Under the pieces are notes generated by a model. That model did not search any database, was not told the origin of the DNA, and saw only the letters and a program-made list of their open reading frames with translations. The position numbers and the translations under genes were made by a program. Positions 55,001-63,500 of a stretch of DNA of 64,000 nucleotides are shown here, in pieces (position 1 is the stretch's first letter; each line of letters opens with the position of its first letter). This DNA is from Polynucleobacter sp. MWH-UH19D (lineage in GTDB: Bacteria; Pseudomonadota; Gammaproteobacteria; Burkholderiales; Burkholderiaceae), in assembly GCF_040409795.1 (NCBI RefSeq), contig NZ_CP099571.1, forward strand, positions 310,001 through 374,000, read 5' to 3'.

Positions 55001-57409
55001 GTTGGTAACACGGGTAGTAATACGCTTGATGGCGGTGCTGGTGATGACGTCTTGTATGGTGACACTGCTAATACCAGCTTATCAGACGGCATGGCGGGTG
55101 GCACAAACGATTATCTGATTGGCGGAGCCGGTAATGACGTGCTTTGGGGTCAGTCCGGTGACGATACCTTAGACGGTGGCACTGGTAGCGATACGATGTA
55201 TGGTGGTGCTGGTAACGATACTTATTATGTTGACTCTGCTGGTGACTATGCAATCGACGCTGCAAACTTAGCGGCAGGCTCTAATGGTGGCCTCATTAAT
55301 ACCGGCGGGGTAGATTGGATTTACGCTACAACCACGGTTGAGATGAGTGATACCAATCACTTCCGCTACGTTGAGAATGTGCGTTTGCTCGATACGGCAC
55401 CAGCTTTTACGATGACGGGTAGTGATTACTACAGCACGCAGTACGCAGGCATCATTGGTACTGCAACGAATAATATCTTGCAGGGTAATCAGTACGACAA
55501 TTGGTTTAATGGCCTAGCCGGAGACGATACGATTACCGCTGGCGGTGGTAATGATGTGATGACTGGCGGCTTAGGTAATGACACCTTAGATGGTAGCTAC
55601 GGCAATATGGATATCATCATCTACGGCACCGACAATATTTACGACACTATTAGCAAAAATGATGGTCGTTATGGCTATGACTTAGTGGCCACCTTAACCA
55701 ATCATAATGGCGATGGCATTAAAGCCAACCTGAATTACTATGACTATCGCTTTGATGCTAACAATGTCATTAAAGCCTATACCGTAACGGGTAGTGCAAA
55801 CGTCAACTCTGGTACGGACTTGGTATATAACATCGATGGCATTATCGGCACCAACTTTAATGACACGATTGTGGGTACCGATGGCGATAACTTTATTAAT
55901 GGCGGTCGTGGTAACGATACTTTAGTTGGTGGCTATGGTTTTGACTGGATCGGTCTTGGTGGTAACGCAAACTATGGCATGACAGTTGATTTAGGTGCGA
56001 TCCGCTTGGCTGATAATAGCGTGGTGAGCTTAGATTGGTCTAAATACCAATCTCAAAGCACTGCCTTAGTGATCAATTTGGCAAATTTAAGTACTGCTGC
56101 AAACAGTTATTACGATGGCACAACTCATAGTTCAGCTACCTTTAATGCTAATGGCGGTAACGGCCTTGGCACTTTAACCGCGTGGGGCTTTGAGGGTATT
56201 GCACTATCTGATAACAATGACACCTTGTATGGCACTACCGGTAATGATTATGTACAAGGTGGCGGTGGTAATGATGTGATGTTCGGCGGTGATGGTAATG
56301 ACGTGTTATTCGGTAATAGCATCACTTCGGGGATGACTGCTTCAACTGATGCCACACATGATCAAGATACCCTTTATGGTGGCTATGGTAACGACACCTT
56401 GTATGCTGGTGGCAGCAGTAGCACGCTACTCGGTGAGAGTGGTGACGATAGTCTGATTGGTGCTTATGGCAATGACACCTTGCTAGGTGGTGATGGCAAT
56501 GACTATATCAACGGCGCCGAAGGTAATGACGTACTCAATGGCGGTACAGGATATGACAATATCTACGGCGGCGCTGGTAATGACGTGCTGATTGGTGGTG
56601 GTTCGTATGATTGGCTCTATGGTGGTACGGGCAATGATACTTATCTGTATACCGGTAATGAGTACATTGGCGAGAACTATAACGAAGGTATTGATACGGT
56701 ATTGGTAACTGCTGGTACTTATTACATGGGTGGCAATATTGAAAATGCCGCGCTGGCTAATATGCCAGGAGCTACGCCAAACTTGATGTCCTTGCCTAGC
56801 AATCTGTATGGCAATGAACAAGATAACGCGCTCTTGGGTAACACCGGCGATAACCTACTAGTAGGCAATGGCGGCAATGACACGATTGCTGGTTATGGTG
56901 GCGAAGATACCATTTATGGCGGTTATGGCAACGACCTGTTTGCGCTTACCTTAGATCCAACTCATAGCATTGATCCCTCAACGCTCAATGGCTTTGGTGG
57001 CACGATCATGGACTTTAACCGCTATGGTGAGAATGATCACTTCTTGCTCAACTTTATAGCGGGAGGCTCTGGTAATACAGGCTTCCACTATCAACTCAAC
57101 GTTGGTTATGGTGCTAGCTTTATCAATGGCTCAGCCCAAAGTGATGGCACGCCAGAAGCCATGATTACCTATGACCCAGGATCAGGTTTATTGCAAATTG
57201 AGTTCCAGCATGAAACTAGCAGCGGTAGTGGTCAGTGGACCTATGCTGGCGATAATGGTAACACCAACTTATCCTTTATCGTCAATGGTGCCAATGATTA
57301 CACAGCAGCAACGAATATTAGTGCAGCGAGCTTTACGATCGATCCAAGCATCGATCTAACGCACCCCATGCAAGATCCAAACTCGTACTGGGGAACGCAT
57401 CAGGTGTGA
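46100..57409 (+). CDS. Giant RTX surface protein (3769 aa) with delta-60 repeat N terminus
   Basis: Residues ~1-400 hold delta-60-type repeats (LQQADGKIVISGNV, IQPDGKILIAGNAYG, LQPDGKIILSGDGNL, each followed by RxNADGSxDxxF), probably beta-propeller blades. Residues ~410-550 contain a module with LTRHGGSNAQDVF and FSDGNTGSQGTGGAL that recurs in the next gene. Residues ~555-970 include Ig-like material (YTPPAGTVGINQIDGVVQDE). From ~1120 to ~3620 the chain is a long series of GGxGxDxLxGGxGNDxL calcium-binding repeats broken by beta-rich spacers. The last ~140 residues (TIMDFNRYGENDHFLLNF onward) form an RTX-type terminal cap and secretion signal. No Sec signal at the N terminus. Likely a T1SS-exported adhesin or surface-layer component. 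The coding sequence is intact over 11.3 kb. Confidence 0.92.
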   Translation: MPTANSAPSFLNIGDGITGVQFGGNGVYSYATNLAVLPNGYILSALSTNSVTNPPVGVALFDTNGNLVAGFGTAGVVTMPTTSYASNFPTIAIDAANSKFVLAGYQSITKYNFDGTKDTSFGVGGTLTESLGSTWSDIASVQFDASGKLLVANNNGTLARFNANGSVDSSFANNGVLTASVDLAALQADGKILISNWSGVLTRYNQDGTIDSNFASTTVAATRISSLLSGGYFNPSGLLQQADGKIVISGNVSSSSISGSYTSQFAIARFNADGSLDTTFAGTGIKGIPFSGTNYTQATALDIQPDGKILIAGNAYGASVVRLNADGSFDNSFGNGGFSTVSPSIGIGRVWDIALQPDGKIILSGDGNLGSEVVRLTSTGALDTSFSANPIGQNTQITEIAYKALSSPVPLAPSGLIVSDAGLASQGNYGGSSLTLTRHGGSNAQDVFSSFGGHLSALNPGSLLLDGVNIGSVSQNSGGTLTINFNASANQSQVNTVLSSIAYANTSNSVSGNIQLDWTFSDGNTGSQGTGGALTTTAYTTVVATSSSNSQIYVDLALNPRNSDYLSSSTSVHGGPNGFYYDSNQNTWSSQYYRWPDPSNPSWVTNQVTLSANGNAPILPAVSQLQAIGEPLYYGYWTSQTVGGNTVWTQQSVINDARSDLGLLRIKAAGNYATAQLDFAPWVDASTKPTYFSLSASGVQQTANWVSLPSVWDWNPVTQTSSEITGLKAKVVANSTTGYYDLLIGHFDSAGNILNNLTGYQMTEVLQQINLIDTNTAPHQSAYSFSVDVSNNAQVNNLSSATWYGASQSGQADQTTIYFDNLAPTPSTLYVAQSSVYLAMNGTGTGNGIGNTASHQWQGVVDSKLLSSFTATVNGSQVQILNIESGWNGYEIDLASPVGVGQTVTITYTPPAGTVGINQIDGVVQDEAGNDASAFTISGTMGALNTGVVVNAATVAGFTNDDNLGSSHYFKGTGPEINNAESITLVSYSGGQATFQFNLPFLPNGNNGLDGITIAGATSIRSQFEAVVNFKAGTSPFLPGFFTATNLTINASSLPNGVRSYLDAINNSLSSLVSFKNTAIGNNGSQLIVSQETFAGAAGTILADNLSNAAGFIGNDTFFTGNGSDTIYGYGGNDSFISGTGTDTLDGGFGADTVSFAGTAGVYARLGNLLATNVPDSYGAATGSNLSSTLISIENLIGSGYNDTLYGNQANNVLDGGGGGNDSLFGAEGNDTLVAGISGNDYLDGGTGLDTALLNGDSSQWSLASYSGSQLVMSKNNGQQVTITNTVENITFSNPNASGTTYVYDVASILATGQLPSIVGPTPGGQNTFVGTVGNDYLYGNNSNDTMWGMAGNDTLRSGTGNDTLIGGSGNNVLVGGDGNDIYSVNFVSPYTVNGQTDSTAFTGYFNTGSNLSSQTIIDSAGVDTLSVVVNDPASYNANYYFNIRRGGANGSDLYVGIRDGSQWLAGQDAWFGKITIAGQYDWNGLTYTGNNTVENLTVSGNMLNGTANIAVGAGSNLTTLFGTSGVDFLAGFGGGNTIFGGDGNDIIAGSRLDTQVELDVYNQRFGLTGANAVTLDTNTNTGVIALSNAGTLLGDTLYGGAGNDTLNGYYGNDYLDGGTGTDVLKGWEGNDTYVIDNAGDIVNETSGIDTIITSLGALDLRNSQYAGVENLTSISAAGSASTLYGNSGNNVIIGGAGNDTIDGVSGIDTLIGGAGNDTIIWHSLSGSVDGGDGADLLQLAPDWNINSLNLTNASISNVENVLYSGANSFTLTGNSGNNTLTTGSGNDTLDGGLGNDTLIGNAGNDTYVMTFGANTVTTNGVDTLVTTGGSDTFIDYSGASTLKVNPTGTAATFTFTERGTDGNIYTRTYADSFGKQLLSTQTLIGNFANEGTQVTIGVNGYTTLGSNGSQTYKTYTEVAGNTVYSYNANYNQNNLLIGSIYSDTMTGGAGSDWIEGGSGNDTIFASGGYDRVDGGLGNDFISYYALDNLSAGVKGVMVLATDQGSAASLNDYFVFKNQNYTSFTSSNVNTLLASGSADYLQSVETIAGTAQSDLFIGGYSSDWFVGRGGLDTFYGGSSAERGTDWVDYSSSVFTMGITANLGVSTGTTNLTLGGIAIGTQTNTITGTVNTQMGPDTLYNIEGIKGTSYNDTLIGSTAGNWLRGGAGNDVLIGVSNGLPGALVDSATDWADYWDNTSGITVNLGVGTNAASSLNTAFISGVAISGLSYGTATGGDGNDTLIGMTGVRGGFGNDILIGGAGNDFLSGGQGSDTLIGGAGSDTASYKWANGSVVVNLGVGTYNYSAYNYGSGIDFNGQTWGTASGADGYDYLVSIDRVIGSRFDDTLMGNGGDNVFRGLDGNDTIDGGAGSDWISYSEALITNNSATGSSAGITVDLSSTKDANGYISVTVADGNELLASAGTDKLKSIENITGTIYNDTLIGDAGENTLQGYGGNNLLKGGSGSDTADYKWNNAGITATLNDAGINNDAVQNGTVTSSAGNDVLYSIENLRGSEYADTITGNSGTNTIDGGAGNDTLDGGAGIDTLSYRSALGGVTVDLGDGTARTATGAAGTDVISRFENLIGSAYNDTLTAFTGGSSIDAGAGNDTLIGNAGDDILRGGKGNDLISGGAGTDRALFAGLYTDYSYVINTANTSDAYAGVTLTGVDGKDVVKSDVEYISFDNSSGLVLDVAQSVRYGTAIFVSDGIGNVGSSNPTITGTTANDILTGTSVANQTLIGLSGNDVLDGGGGTAAGSAGGDTLIGGQGNDTYVVYSYADKVIEDYYAGTDTVQARVSYILPTNVENLTMTYFNSGLTYLGLGNNLDNSMTGGAGADKLYGRDGNDVISGLSGNDYLSGGNGNDTLYGGDGNDALYGNSGTDTLYGGAGNDILDPGTGYYETLVGSAGDDIYIINDINFNWSSKIIENANEGNDTVITSNGSFTLADNVESLAFVGVTGGNGIGNSLANTIVGNTGSNTLDGGAGDDVLYGDTANTSLSDGMAGGTNDYLIGGAGNDVLWGQSGDDTLDGGTGSDTMYGGAGNDTYYVDSAGDYAIDAANLAAGSNGGLINTGGVDWIYATTTVEMSDTNHFRYVENVRLLDTAPAFTMTGSDYYSTQYAGIIGTATNNILQGNQYDNWFNGLAGDDTITAGGGNDVMTGGLGNDTLDGSYGNMDIIIYGTDNIYDTISKNDGRYGYDLVATLTNHNGDGIKANLNYYDYRFDANNVIKAYTVTGSANVNSGTDLVYNIDGIIGTNFNDTIVGTDGDNFINGGRGNDTLVGGYGFDWIGLGGNANYGMTVDLGAIRLADNSVVSLDWSKYQSQSTALVINLANLSTAANSYYDGTTHSSATFNANGGNGLGTLTAWGFEGIALSDNNDTLYGTTGNDYVQGGGGNDVMFGGDGNDVLFGNSITSGMTASTDATHDQDTLYGGYGNDTLYAGGSSSTLLGESGDDSLIGAYGNDTLLGGDGNDYINGAEGNDVLNGGTGYDNIYGGAGNDVLIGGGSYDWLYGGTGNDTYLYTGNEYIGENYNEGIDTVLVTAGTYYMGGNIENAALANMPGATPNLMSLPSNLYGNEQDNALLGNTGDNLLVGNGGNDTIAGYGGEDTIYGGYGNDLFALTLDPTHSIDPSTLNGFGGTIMDFNRYGENDHFLLNFIAGGSGNTGFHYQLNVGYGASFINGSAQSDGTPEAMITYDPGSGLLQIEFQHETSSGSGQWTYAGDNGNTNLSFIVNGANDYTAATNISAASFTIDPSIDLTHPMQDPNSYWGTHQV
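49450..56940 (+). repeat. Coding array of RTX nonapeptide repeats
   Basis: Variants of GGTGGTNNNGGTAATGAYACN recur dozens of times inside the giant gene, in clusters of three to six separated by 150-400 bases. At protein level they are GG-x-G-N-D-x-L calcium-binding turns. Repeats are imperfect at DNA level, so they are protein-driven, but they make the region prone to recombination and to assembly errors. Confidence 0.85.
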
Positions 57410-57410
57410 T

Positions 57411-57446
57411 GATCTATTAGGGTGCGATTAAGCACCTTAATAGATC
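57411..57446 (+). terminator. 15-bp stem-loop between the two giant RTX genes
   Basis: GATCTATTAGGGTGC (57411-57425) pairs with GCACCTTAATAGATC (57432-57446), with one G-T pair, around GATTAA. It lies one base beyond the first gene's stop. A weak T/A-rich tail follows, so it is a probable terminator or 3'-end stem rather than a certain one. Confidence 0.6.
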
Positions 57447-57516
57447 TTAAATACTATAAATCTGTTGCCAGCGCTGAGATACTAAACTCAATAAGAATAA
57501 AAATATTTAAGTATTT

Positions 57517-60500
57517 ATGGCAACATCCTACGGATCCTCTAATGATCTAATTGTTATCAGCATTCCGGGAAATTATGCGATTGACGGAGGCGCAGGTAAC
57601 GACACGATTGATTTAAGCGCGATTACTAGCTCTATTAATCTTAATTTAGAGTATGCCAACTATCCGTGGACAATAACTTTTGATGGATACCAAGTAGCCG
57701 TTCAAAATATTGAAAATGCTATTACTGGATCCGGTAATGATTGGTTGGCTGGAACATCAGGGGTAAATACACTAAACGGTGGTGCTGGTAATGATGTGTT
57801 TGCGGCAGCAATTGCTGCTGATTCATTGTTTGGTGGCGATGGCGATGATAGCTTCTCAGGTTCAGCTACGCTTTCAGGGGTGCTCACTTCTCCGGCCAAT
57901 GTTTACATTGATGGCGGTGCTGGTGTTGATTCGATTGACTACAGCAGCACTGGTACTAAGCTGCAAATCAACTTAGCCACTAACTCTGCCCGATATTTGA
58001 ATGACGCATTAACTGTCGTTCAAACCGATACTTTGTTGAATATTGAAAACGTCAAAGGCGGTTCTAATGTAGATACCATTATCGGTAATTCATTGGCAAA
58101 TACCATCAGCGGTGGAAATGGTAACGACACTTTAACTGGTGGTCTTGGAAATGATACTTTCTACTACCAAACTTTTTACACTCCCAATATTGGTATTGAT
58201 CGAATTACGGATTTTTCTAATGGCGATGCAATTGCTGTAGAGGCTACTAATCTTACGATTGTTAATAATCGCAATCAGTCTGCATTATTGGCGGGAGAGG
58301 TATATGTAGTTAATGGAGCAACCACTAGCTCTGTTTATATAGGAACTGATTCATCTATTGGTTATGATATTCAAATAGATCTTGCCGGGTCTTTTTCTAA
58401 CTCTAGTTTTAAGACCCAAGGAAATCAAATACTATTCTCGGATCTCAATGGCGCCAACACCGCACCAACTTTTGCCGTTGGTAATGGCTTTAAACCCAGT
58501 GGACTGGTTGTCTCTGGAAGGCTGCAAAGTGTAGTTCAAAGCGATGGAAAAATTATCGTCGTTGGCTCAATTAATGATAATTTTTATATCGGCCGATATA
58601 CTGCTGAAGGATCGCCGGATCTTACATTTAATGGCACCAGTGCAAAGATTATTGATTTTGGTGGCATTGATGTTGCAACTGATGTTGCCTTGCAGGCAGA
58701 TGGAAAAATTGTAGTAACTGGCTCGACATCTTCAGGCAATAACTTTGCTGTTGCTAGATTGAATGCTAATGGTACTTTAGATACTACTTTTAATTCTGTC
58801 GGATATAAAACGATAGATTTTATTGGTAATGATTACTCATATGGGGTTGCTATACAGCGTGATGGAGCAATAGACATCGTTGGTAATTCGATGTCAAATT
58901 TTGCGGTCGCTCGTTTAACTAGCTCAGGAGCTTTAGATACTACTTTTTCTAGCGATGGTTTGGTAAAAACACCTGTAGCTGGTCTTTCAAATAATCAAGC
59001 AAATGCAATTGCAATTCAGTCGGATGGTAAGTTAGTAGTTGCAGGAATAGCTTACTCTGGCAGTGCTGAAATTTTTGGTATTGTTCGCTACAACACTGAT
59101 GGAACATTAGATCCTTCTTTTTCCTCTGATGGTATTGATACTCAAAGTTTTGGAAGCAGAATTTATGGGGTTTCGATACAAATTGATGGCAAGATTTTAG
59201 TTGCCGGAACTACTAGTGGTAGCAGTGGGGCATCGCTGATTCGATACAACCCTGATGGTAGCCTAGATACAAGCTTTAATGGTAGTGGAAAGCTATCTTT
59301 ACCATCCGGTTCTAAGTTTAATTCATTTGGCGGCATGGAGCAGCAGCCGGATGGAAGGATTCTGATTGTAGGAAGCTCAACGAGCGGTCTTGAAACTGTT
59401 GACTTTACAGTTGCGCGAATCAACCCTAATGGTACTCTAGACACTTCATTTTCCGGTGATGGTTATGTAAGGCTAGATAATAGGAGTGGTACTGATGTAG
59501 CATACAGCGTTGTAACTCAACCAGATGGCAAAATTGTCATCGTTGGAACATCTCCAAACTCACAGCTTTCTTTTGCGAGATTAAATATTGATGGCAGTAC
59601 TGATGTTACTTTTGGCTCGCCTGATTCATTAAGTTACGCGCCTACTTATGTTGAGGGCAATAACCCTCAATTTATAAGCCCACAACCACCAGCATCTAAC
59701 CCCTATATCAGCATTTATGATGCTCAACTAAATGTAACAAGCTATAACGGCGCATCTATTTCGCTTACGCGACATGGGGCTAGTAACGCCGAAGACCATT
59801 TTTACTTTTATGACCGTGGTAGCTCGATTGATTTGGTTAGTGGAACGCGCATAGTTCTTGGCGGCACAACAGAGGTTGGCGTGGTCACCACAAGCGGCGC
59901 TGGCTCTGCAACAATTACTTTTAATGCAAACGCAACAAACGATTTCGTTAATCAAGTATTACAGAGCTTGCAATACAGCAATACTAGCAATGCCCCTCCT
60001 GCTAGTGTACAGATTGATCTTGTATTTAATGATGGAAATACTGGTGCACAAGGTACCGGCGGTGCAATGAGCGCCACAGGTACTGTGAATATGAATATCA
60101 CCCCTGTAAATGACAATCCAATTATTACCTCGGCTTCATCTTTTTCTGTAGAAGAAAATTCTACAAATACATTTTTTTATATAAACGCTATAGATCCTGA
60201 CGGCGGAGCAATCAGTAGTTGGCAGGTATTAAATTTTGATGGCGGCGCGCTTCCATCGGCGTTTTCTTTTGATCCTGTAACCCATATTTTATCAGTTGTA
60301 TCACCGCTAGATTATGAGGCGATACCAACATATCAGTTGCGCGTAGTAGTAGGTGACTCAACTGTGTTTGGTACCACTACTACCCAAACTTTAGCTGTTA
60401 ACGTTGATAACGTAAATGATGCGCCAACATTTGGTGTTGGAGATGGAATCGTACCTTTTGTTGGGGAGCAAATCTCTGCCCAAGCTCTTGATATAGCGCT

Positions 60501-63500
60501 TGATGCTAGTGGAAAGATTATTATCGTTGGTAATGGGGGTCTATCTGGAGCTATGTATCCAGACATGTGGGGTGCTCGCTATAACCTTGATGGAACCCTG
60601 GATACTTCATTCTCTTCTGATGGTTGGTTAACAACCACAATTACTGCGTCGCCAACTAATTATCAAAATAGTGTTGCTTGGGGTGTTGCCGTAGATGCTT
60701 TTGGGAAAATTATTTTAGGCGGTAGTGCTTATAGATCTATTGATTCAACTGTATCTGATTTTGCTGTTGTTCGTTATAACGCTGATGGATCGCTGGATAC
60801 AAGTTTTTCTTCTGATGGTTGGGCTACCACTGCAATAGGTAGCGGTAGAGACTATGCGTACGATCTTGCTATTCAGTCTGATGGAAAAATTGTTCTTGCT
60901 GGCGAGAGTTTTAATGGAACCACAAGTGATTTTGCGCTTGTACGGTTTAACTCAGACGGTAGTTTGGATAATTCATTTTCTTATGACGGAAAAGCTGGCA
61001 GTGATTTTGGCTCAAAACAGGAAATTGGCCAAGCCCTTGCTATTCAGTCTGATGGAAAAATATTGGTGGCTGGTTATGCCTATCAGCTTGGCGGAAATTC
61101 AGCCAATCAAATTGTCCGTTATAACGCAGATGGAAGTATTGACACTACTTTTTCTGGCGATGGAATAAGTTCAGATTCAATTAATTCTGGTAGTGAATAT
61201 TTTTATAGCGTTGCTATTCAGGCGGATGGCAAGATATTGGCAGGAGGGTCAAGTAATAACGACTACTCTTTGATTCGTTACAACAGTAATGGCTCTCTTG
61301 ATACTAGCTTTTCAACCGATGGAAAGTTAACTACAGATATTGGGGGGTCTGATCAGGTTCGTAAAATTCTAGTTCAATCCGATGGAAAAATTATTGCTGT
61401 TGGTACAGCATATGGTTCCAGTAGAGCCATAGGGTTGGTTCGTTATAACGCAGATGGTTCATTAGATGGTTCATTTGGGTCAAATGGTATTGTCACTACT
61501 AGAGTTTCTAGTAGTGAATCAGGCATGGCAGCGGTTTTACAATCCGACGGAAAAATTCTGGTTACTGGGGGAGGCGTCACTGTTCGTTATAACACCAATG
61601 GCGTATTGGATTCTTCCTTTGATTCAAACAATATTCTCAATGGTAGACCGGTATACCATGAAAATTCTTTGCCTGTAGTTTTGGATGCTGATGTCAATAT
61701 TTCTGATGATGACCTTAATCGACTTGGATATAACAACGCCACCTTAACAATTATTCGTCATAGCGGCGTAAATTCAGACGATTATTTCACTAGTAACTTT
61801 AATGCCGGACCTGGCAATTCAACATTAAGTCCATTTTCGCCAAATGCTCCGTTGGTAGTGGATGGCATTGTGATAGGCAATGTCGCAACAAATACCGGCA
61901 TTTTGTCTTTGGTTTTCAATGCAAATGCTACTCAAGCGCTTGTTAATTCTGCACTTCATCAAATTACCTACAGTAATTTAAGTGACACACCTCCATCTAG
62001 TGTTCAATTAGATTGGACTTTTAGTGATGGCAATGGCGGCCTTCAGGGATCTGGTGGTGTCTTATCTACCACTGGAAGTATGTTAGTAAGTATCGTTTCT
62101 GATGCCGAAGCATCGGGGACACTATTGCTAAATGGTGTTTTTGAAGAGGGCGCCACAATTACCTCTGTTATCTCTGGTTTAACTGATCCAGACGGGTCCA
62201 TTGCTCAATATGCATATACATGGCAGGAATATAGTGGTGGGCAATGGAATACTCTCTCTAGTGGTTCATCACAGCTTAATATTCCATCCGATCAGAGTTA
62301 TGTTGGCAAGAATGTTCGACTAGTTGCTCAAACAACTGATGTTTATGGTGGAACGACTCAGTTCATCAGCGCTAATTACATAGTCGCAAACGTTAATGAT
62401 TTACCTACTGGCGGAATTGCCATTCCTAGTACGCCATTTAAAGATTCAACAATTATGGCAACGGTTGATCCCATCGGCGATCAAGATGGATTGGGCTCGA
62501 TTACTTATCAGTGGCAGGCGGGAACCTATCTTAACGGACAGGTTGACCCTATGGGTTGGATCAATATTTCTGGTGCTAACAGTACTTCCTATTTAGTAAC
62601 ATCTGGGGTTATAGGTCAGCCGCTAAGACTAATTGCTAGTTATACAGATGGATATGGGCATTTAGAGACAGTCCAGTCAAATATTTCAAATGCAGTTGTT
62701 TCCCAAAATCTGATTATGGGTAGCGATCTGGGTGAGCTTTTGAGCGGAACGATTGCTCCAGATTATATTGATGCAAAAGATGGTAATGATACTGTTTATG
62801 GATTTTCCGGAAATGACATTCTGTTTGGTGGATTTGGCAATGATACCCTCGATGGTGGCGCTGATAATGACACTTTAGATGGTGGCGTTGGTAATGACAC
62901 ACTCTATGGTGGCTCTGGTAATGACACCTTAATCGGCGGAGCTGGTTTAGGTGTTGATGTACTTGATGGCGGCATTGGCAATGATAATCTTCAGCTAGGC
63001 TCTGATGGTGGCACCGCATTAGGCGGAGATGGTGATGACACTATTACTGGCAAAGGCTTATTGGATGGTGGCGCTGGTAATGACGTAATCCGTCAGCAAA
63101 CTAGAGATGAAAGCTTAGCCCTCGCAAGTAATAATGTCATTCTTGGTGGTGATGGCAACGACCAAATTCAAGTAACAGAATTTTTTGCGACTGTAGATGC
63201 TGGTACGGGCGATGACATCATCACTATCCATGAAAATAATGGAACTGCAGCAGACTCTACTGCTGGTTTTAATATTCAGGGCGGCACTGGATATGACCAG
63301 CTAGTGATTGATGGCTATGCTGGTGGCGCTTGGGGTAACTGGACTTTACCTGCAACTTTTGGTGGTGTTGAGCGAATTACCTTTAAAAACACACAAGCCC
63401 TCAATACGCAATTTGGCTTTGTTGTGGCGGACTCTAATATTGCCGCAGGCCAAACTTTAGTTATCGATACTTTAAATTGGGATATAAATTTAAGTCATTC

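Noticed and set aside
56483-56821. Minus-strand ORFs within the RTX gene, rich in Ile, Thr and Val (and similar ones at 51908-52156 and 62714-63019)
   Set aside because: They are the antisense reading of glycine/aspartate repeats, which rarely gives stop codons. Composition is low complexity and none has a start region of its own.
49450-56940. Regular tandem repeats resembling a CRISPR or satellite array
   Set aside because: Periodicity is in multiples of three, repeats are degenerate at third positions and encode calcium-binding RTX turns in one open frame.
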